Part shown: positions 12,671 to 16,217 of the stretch, in pieces
How the letters are laid out: each line of letters starts with the position of its first letter
How positions within the stretch are numbered: the stretch's first letter is position 1
Assembly: GCA_029240815.1 (NCBI GenBank)
Contig: JARDZO010000111.1
Location: 1 to 16,217, forward strand
Direction of reading: 5' to 3'
DNA length: 16,217 nt
Source: Brevibacillus sp.
GTDB taxonomy: Bacteria > Bacillota > Bacilli > Brevibacillales > Brevibacillaceae
Position numbers and translations under genes: made by a program
Notes under the pieces: model-generated
Databases searched by the model: none
Seen by the model: only the letters and a program-made list of their open reading frames with translations
Told to the model about the DNA's origin: nothing

Positions 12671-13252
12671 CTAACCAAAAGTCGTGAAGCCAGGCTTCAT
12701 TTTAGTAACCGCCTTTACAAATTCCTCGTAAGTTCCCCGATAGATCGTGGAGTCGTGGTTGGAAGCACAATACCGTTTCAATCCGATTTTATTGAGAAAT
12801 CGTTCCCCATCTGCGGTTACAGCGTCACCCACGATTCTTTCCATCCTCACTCCCTTCCTTTGAAATGTCTCGTAGTAATCAATGTAGCTGCCTAATAACA
12901 TCGTTAACGCATCGGACTTCCGGAAATGGTCGTCAATGACAACACAGGAAAGAAACAAATGCATAGAAGTGACAGGTTCGCTTTCTACTGGGATGATTTC
13001 TCTGTATGTAAGATATTTGTCGTTATAAGTACCGTTTTCGATCTGTTCGTAAATATCCTGTTTAACGGGAAACAAATTCATAAATCCAATGATGCGATTG
13101 TCTTCTTCCAACGCGAGTATCGAGTGTGGACGTTGCACAAACCATTCGTACGATTCTGCATAGGGGGTGATATGTTCCTCCCCGTAATACTTTTTTTCCA
13201 ATTGTTCCATTTGAATAAAATCTTGTATGGTTAGGCAACTTTTGATGTTCAC
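12671..13252 (-). CDS. GNAT family N-acetyltransferase
   Basis: A 193-residue GNAT-like protein with the early helix FIQMEQLEKKYYG, the strand ILALEEDNRIIGFMNLFPV (45-63) and the central strand HLFLSCVVIDDHFRKSDALTMLL. In that strand FRKSDAL takes the place of the acetyl-CoA turn R/Q-x-x-G-x-A, with Ser-Asp in place of Gly-x. The C-terminal FLNKIGLKRYC is the usual last-strand motif. The start is a GTG at 13250-13252 with AGGTGG five bases before. It follows the DMT transporter gene after 30 bases, so the two are co-transcribed. The partner suggests modification and export of a small molecule such as an amino acid or drug, but this is only inference. No terminator is evident after it. Confidence 0.8.
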   Translation of the reverse strand: MNIKSCLTIQDFIQMEQLEKKYYGEEHITPYAESYEWFVQRPHSILALEEDNRIIGFMNLFPVKQDIYEQIENGTYNDKYLTYREIIPVESEPVTSMHLFLSCVVIDDHFRKSDALTMLLGSYIDYYETFQRKGVRMERIVGDAVTADGERFLNKIGLKRYCASNHDSTIYRGTYEEFVKAVTKMKPGFTTFG

Positions 13253-13282
13253 ACTAATCCACCTATTCTTTTGAAGTACATG

Positions 13283-14164
13283 TCATAGCCCCCGGCGTTT
13301 CCCGCGTTGGCGCAGCCATTCCGGTAGGACGATCGCGATTAGAATGACGCAGACGCCGATCATTTGCAGCATACTTACTGATTCGTGCAGGATGAAGTAC
13401 GACGAAATGACGGCCATGGGCAGTTCGGCAGCACCCAGAATGGCGGCCATGCCTGCGCCGATGTGGGGAATGCCAAAGTTGAAGAGGACTGTTGGCAACA
13501 GGATTCCAAAAAAGGCGAGCAGGAATACATACGGGAATAAACCGTCCCACAACGCGCCATTGAAAAGAAAGACGGGTGGGTAAATCAGGCTGGCCAAGAG
13601 CAGGGAGCCCGTAGCCATTGTCGAGCTCCGCACCCACGGATGAACGGTGATAGCAGCCTTCCCGCTACTTAGGAGAAACAAGGTGTAGGATACTGCCGAG
13701 AGCAATCCAAGAACGACGCCGATGAGGTTGAACTGCCCCAATCCGCCGCTTTCGAAAAGGCCGCCTGCAAGCAAGGTTCCGATGAGTAATAAAACCAGTG
13801 ACCCTACCGTTTGTTTGTCAGGGAGCTGACGGGACAGGATTGCTTCTGCTAGCACTCCCATCCACGTGAATTGAAACAACAGGACGATCGCGACTGACGC
13901 AGGAATGTATTGGAGGGCGTTATAATACAAAATGCCCGTCGATCCAACAGTCAAACCTACAGCTGCCAACAGGAGTAATTGTCGCATTTGCGGTTTTGTC
14001 CGCAGGAAGAATAATGCAGGCAGCCAGGTTAGCACAAAGCCGAAAAACATTTGCCCACCGATCACTTCTGCAGGGGAGTATCCTTGTCCATAAGCCAGTT
14101 TTACGATGGTGGAGAGGATTCCGTAACTACACGCCCCTATAAAGACCAGTAGTATATAACGCAT
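13283..14164 (-). CDS. DMT superfamily transporter, EamA family
   Basis: A 293-residue membrane protein with about ten hydrophobic segments in two homologous halves. Typical EamA features include the first segment YILLVFIGACSYGILSTIVK, LYYNALQYIPASVAIVLLF with its small-residue helix end, and the second-half motif GAAELPMAVISSYFILHE. The C-terminus is strongly basic. It probably exports amino acids or metabolites. The ATG at 14162-14164 is preceded by AAGGAG and begins right at the first membrane helix. An alternative ATG at 14191, nine codons upstream, also has a ribosome-like AAGGA; it lies in a repeated 13-base motif, so that upstream signal may be regulatory instead. The gene heads a two-gene operon with the GNAT gene. 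Confidence 0.88.
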   Translation of the reverse strand: MRYILLVFIGACSYGILSTIVKLAYGQGYSPAEVIGGQMFFGFVLTWLPALFFLRTKPQMRQLLLLAAVGLTVGSTGILYYNALQYIPASVAIVLLFQFTWMGVLAEAILSRQLPDKQTVGSLVLLLIGTLLAGGLFESGGLGQFNLIGVVLGLLSAVSYTLFLLSSGKAAITVHPWVRSSTMATGSLLLASLIYPPVFLFNGALWDGLFPYVFLLAFFGILLPTVLFNFGIPHIGAGMAAILGAAELPMAVISSYFILHESVSMLQMIGVCVILIAIVLPEWLRQRGKRRGL

Positions 14165-14188
14165 AAGTCGAGTCTCCTTGTCCGAGAT

Positions 14189-14258
14189 CATTTTGTCCTT
14201 AGCTAGGATAATACGCGATAGATGGTTTGTCTATGTAGGGAAATGCATTTTGTCCTTA
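14189..14258 (-). repeat. 13-base direct repeat upstream of the DMT transporter
   Basis: Read on the minus strand, TAAGGACAAAATG occurs twice, at 14246-14258 and 14189-14201, offset by 57 bases. A possible -10 box, TATTAT, lies between the copies near 14207-14213. Each copy is also a ribosome site plus ATG. The upstream one would open a five-codon frame (MHFPT then TAG) and the downstream one is the alternative start of the transporter. The copies may be binding sites for an activator or repressor, or part of a leader-peptide arrangement. Confidence 0.45.
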
Positions 14259-14333
14259 ATCAAAGGTTTTCCATTGGCTGTGCGCGGGAAATAAAGTGAC
14301 TAGCAGACAGCTTAGAAGGACAGGGGGAGGCAG

Positions 14334-16070
14334 ATGTATTTTCCGAAAGTAAAAGACCGATTATTTGCAACGTTTTTGCTGTTGAGCCTTATCCCTATTT
14401 TGTTCATCTGTTTCCTTTTCTACGGGGAAGCCCAAGAGGCGGTGATCGAGCAGTACAAAACGGGTACCGAAGGCCACCTAAAGCTGGCAGATGTGCGCCT
14501 GTCCTTTTTTTTACGAACCATGCAACATGAGGTCAATTACTTGGCGGAAAATAAACTGCTGCTCGCGGACGAGCAAAATGATACCACTCTACAGGCACTA
14601 TTTTCGCAGTTTGTCCGTATGCAAGACTTGGTAGGTAACATTCATTTGCTAAGAGATGACTTAAGCGTCGTATCCCTGTATCCTGAAAAAGGCTGGGGGG
14701 AGCGCGACAGGCCGATCACATTTACTCGGGAGTCATTTGAGTTATATTCCCATAATCTTTGGTTGCTGAGTAGGAAGGATCAGCTTGGCAATCCAAATTC
14801 GATTTATGTTGCACAAAGAGTGAAAAATACAAGCGGACAGACCAATTCTTTACTCGTGGTAGAAATTCGGCTGGACAGGCTCGGTAGTTGGATTCGAACA
14901 AAGTACACGCCTGAACAGAATGAAATGATGGTCGTATCCCCAGGGGGGGAAATATTATTACATACGATGGTGGAACTCATCGGTAAAAAAGTGCAAGAGC
15001 TACCAGAGTACGAAGAAATCAGTAGAGCGTTGCGAATTCAGAAGGAAAAAGGTGTGGTAACTTTTCGAAAAGAGGGAGAGATCTTTTATTCTTTTTACTT
15101 CGTGTCACCCGTGAGCGGAAATGGGTACTTCGAATGGATCGAAGGAAATGGAATTACTCAACGCCTCGATCGGCTCAAGTTGATCCTGCTCTTCACTATT
15201 TGTCTCGTCGTAGGTTTTGCTGCGTATGTAGCCCATCGCTTCTCCCTTTGGATCGGGAAGCCGATCTATACGTTGGTTTCTGCCACTGACTCGTTGTTAA
15301 AAGGTGATTTTTCCATACGCGTTCCGATACAAGGGATGGAAGAAATCACGCTACTCGAAAAGAAATTCAACGAGATGGCTGGGCAGATGCACACGCTGAT
15401 CGTGCGAGAAAGGAAGTACATGCAGGAGAGTCTGGATCAAATCGTACGCAGCTTTTACTTGGCGGTGGAAATGAAGGATCCTTATACAGCAGGACACACA
15501 GAACGTGTCACCGAGTACGCTCTGATTCTCTGCGATCATCTGGATGAAAAATCGCGCAGTCAATTCTCTCGGGACGATTTGCGCTATGCCAGCTTGATGC
15601 ACGACATCGGAAAAGTGGCGATTCCTGATCATGTTCTCCTAAAGGTAGGGAAACTGACGGACAAGGAATACGAACACATGAAGCAGCATTCTACAATCGG
15701 GGCCAATATGGTGGAGCAGATCGAGAGCTTGGCTCACGTAAGCCAAGGAGTCCGACACCATCATGAACGATGGGATGGTCGAGGTTATCCTGACCAATTA
15801 AAAGGAGAGGAAATCTCCTTAATAGGGCGGATTATTGCCGTTGCCGACACGTTCGATGCCATGACGACGACACGCTCCTATCGCAAGGCAATGACGTTTC
15901 AGGAAGCGTATGATGAAATTATACGATGCTCGCATACACAATTTGATCCGTATATTGTGAGTGTTTTTCAGAAAGCGTTCCAAGCTCGTACTCTACAAGT
16001 AGATCCGCAGTCACATCCGAGTGGGACAGCGCTTGAAACAGCTGCTTCCGTAGCCGAACAACGAGAGTGA
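14334..16070 (+). CDS. Membrane sensor cyclic-di-GMP phosphodiesterase (HD-GYP)
   Basis: A 578-residue transmembrane signalling protein. Membrane helix 1 (about 10-30) and helix 2 (about 281-301) enclose an extracytoplasmic region of about 250 residues that is probably a Cache/PAS-like sensor. A HAMP linker (about 302-356) leads to an HD-GYP domain (about 365-560). The catalytic set is present: HTERV (388), MHDIGK with His423-Asp424, HHHERWDGRGYP (475-486) with the GYP triad, and VADTFDAMTTTRSYR. It should hydrolyse cyclic di-GMP, linking an outside signal to motility, biofilm or development. GGGGGAGG precedes the ATG. It stands alone, diverging from the DMT operon and just upstream of the SRP RNA. 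The final 30 residues are a polar tail without known motif. Confidence 0.94.
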   Translation: MYFPKVKDRLFATFLLLSLIPILFICFLFYGEAQEAVIEQYKTGTEGHLKLADVRLSFFLRTMQHEVNYLAENKLLLADEQNDTTLQALFSQFVRMQDLVGNIHLLRDDLSVVSLYPEKGWGERDRPITFTRESFELYSHNLWLLSRKDQLGNPNSIYVAQRVKNTSGQTNSLLVVEIRLDRLGSWIRTKYTPEQNEMMVVSPGGEILLHTMVELIGKKVQELPEYEEISRALRIQKEKGVVTFRKEGEIFYSFYFVSPVSGNGYFEWIEGNGITQRLDRLKLILLFTICLVVGFAAYVAHRFSLWIGKPIYTLVSATDSLLKGDFSIRVPIQGMEEITLLEKKFNEMAGQMHTLIVRERKYMQESLDQIVRSFYLAVEMKDPYTAGHTERVTEYALILCDHLDEKSRSQFSRDDLRYASLMHDIGKVAIPDHVLLKVGKLTDKEYEHMKQHSTIGANMVEQIESLAHVSQGVRHHHERWDGRGYPDQLKGEEISLIGRIIAVADTFDAMTTTRSYRKAMTFQEAYDEIIRCSHTQFDPYIVSVFQKAFQARTLQVDPQSHPSGTALETAASVAEQRE

Positions 16071-16104
16071 GGGGACGTTTCCCTGTATTGGGTGGCTTTT
16101 CACC

Positions 16105-16133
16105 TTGCTATCAATCCGTATCTCTGGTATTCT
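16105..16133 (+). promoter_or_regulatory. Probable promoter of the SRP RNA
   Basis: TTGCTA (16105-16110) and TATTCT (16128-16133) are 17 bases apart, and the expected start near 16140 coincides with the recognisable 5' end of the RNA. Confidence 0.6.
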
Positions 16134-16139
16134 AATCGT

Positions 16140-16217
16140 ACCGTGCTAGACGGGGAGGTTGCGGTGCCCTGTAACCTGCAATCCGCAATAGCAGGGTTGA
16201 ATTCCTATCATAGGTTT
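16140..16217 (+). ncRNA. scr: Signal recognition particle RNA (small cytoplasmic RNA), 5' part
   Basis: The stretch CCGTGCTAGACGGGGAGGTT and the following GCGGTGCCCTGTAACCTGCA, ATCCGC and GCAGGG segments match the conserved 5' Alu domain of Bacillus-type SRP RNA (about 270 bases when complete). These bases form the two 5' hairpins and the pseudoknot loops of the Alu fold, which bind near the ribosome during co-translational targeting. The gene runs out of the window. In Bacillus subtilis scr lies before dnaX, so dnaX may follow outside the window. Confidence 0.92.

Noticed and set aside
13263..13637. Minus-strand frame of 124 codons overlapping the DMT transporter
   Set aside because: It is a shifted frame of the transporter, rich in Arg, His and Pro, without a ribosome site.

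Overview
The window looks like chromosomal DNA of a low-to-mid GC Gram-positive spore-former of the Bacillus/Paenibacillus/Brevibacillus group. The reasons are the strong AGGAGG-type ribosome sites, the sigma-A-like promoters, the Bacillus-type SRP RNA at the right edge, and a sulfur cluster whose gene content matches the Bacillus subtilis yrkD-yrkJ region. The genus (Brevibacillus-like) is an inference. I see no insertion sequences, phage genes or CRISPR array.

Left part (1-4750). The tail of an unidentified gene converges on rsuA (16S rRNA pseudouridine synthase). A serine tRNA (anticodon CGA) with its own promoter and terminator follows. On the minus strand there is a compact operon: a GNAT-like protein, a full-length ABC exporter with a C-terminal cyclic-nucleotide-binding domain, then a second GNAT-like protein of the same length (175 aa). 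Just downstream is a 36-codon gene with its own promoter, ribosome site and terminator. This ensemble is the least familiar thing in the window.

Centre (4900-9850). A reactive-sulfur (persulfide/thiosulfate) island holds a single-domain rhodanese, a TusA-rhodanese fusion (yrkF), a rhodanese-metallo-beta-lactamase persulfide dioxygenase (yrkH), TusA (yrkI), a TauE/SafE exporter (yrkJ), a DsrE-like protein (yrkE), a CsoR-family regulator of the persulfide-sensing CstR kind, and a membrane-anchored rhodanese. Three promoters carry a TACC-N6-GGTA operator at nearly the same place relative to the -10 box, so the island is probably one CstR regulon read as several transcripts. The model is that rhodaneses, TusA and DsrE pass sulfane sulfur between cysteines, YrkH oxidises persulfide to sulfite, and YrkJ exports sulfite or a related anion. 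A 56-aa zinc-ribbon gene sits antisense inside the island.

Right part (9850-16217). This holds an NAD(P)-binding YwnB-like oxidoreductase under a strong promoter with a pair of tandem palindromes, a DUF4870 membrane protein, a phospholipid N-methyltransferase-like protein paired with a DedA membrane protein, a minus-strand DMT transporter plus GNAT acetyltransferase pair with a repeated leader motif, an HD-GYP cyclic-di-GMP phosphodiesterase with an extracytoplasmic sensor, and the 5' part of the SRP RNA gene.

All functional calls come from motif recognition by eye. No database search was possible.
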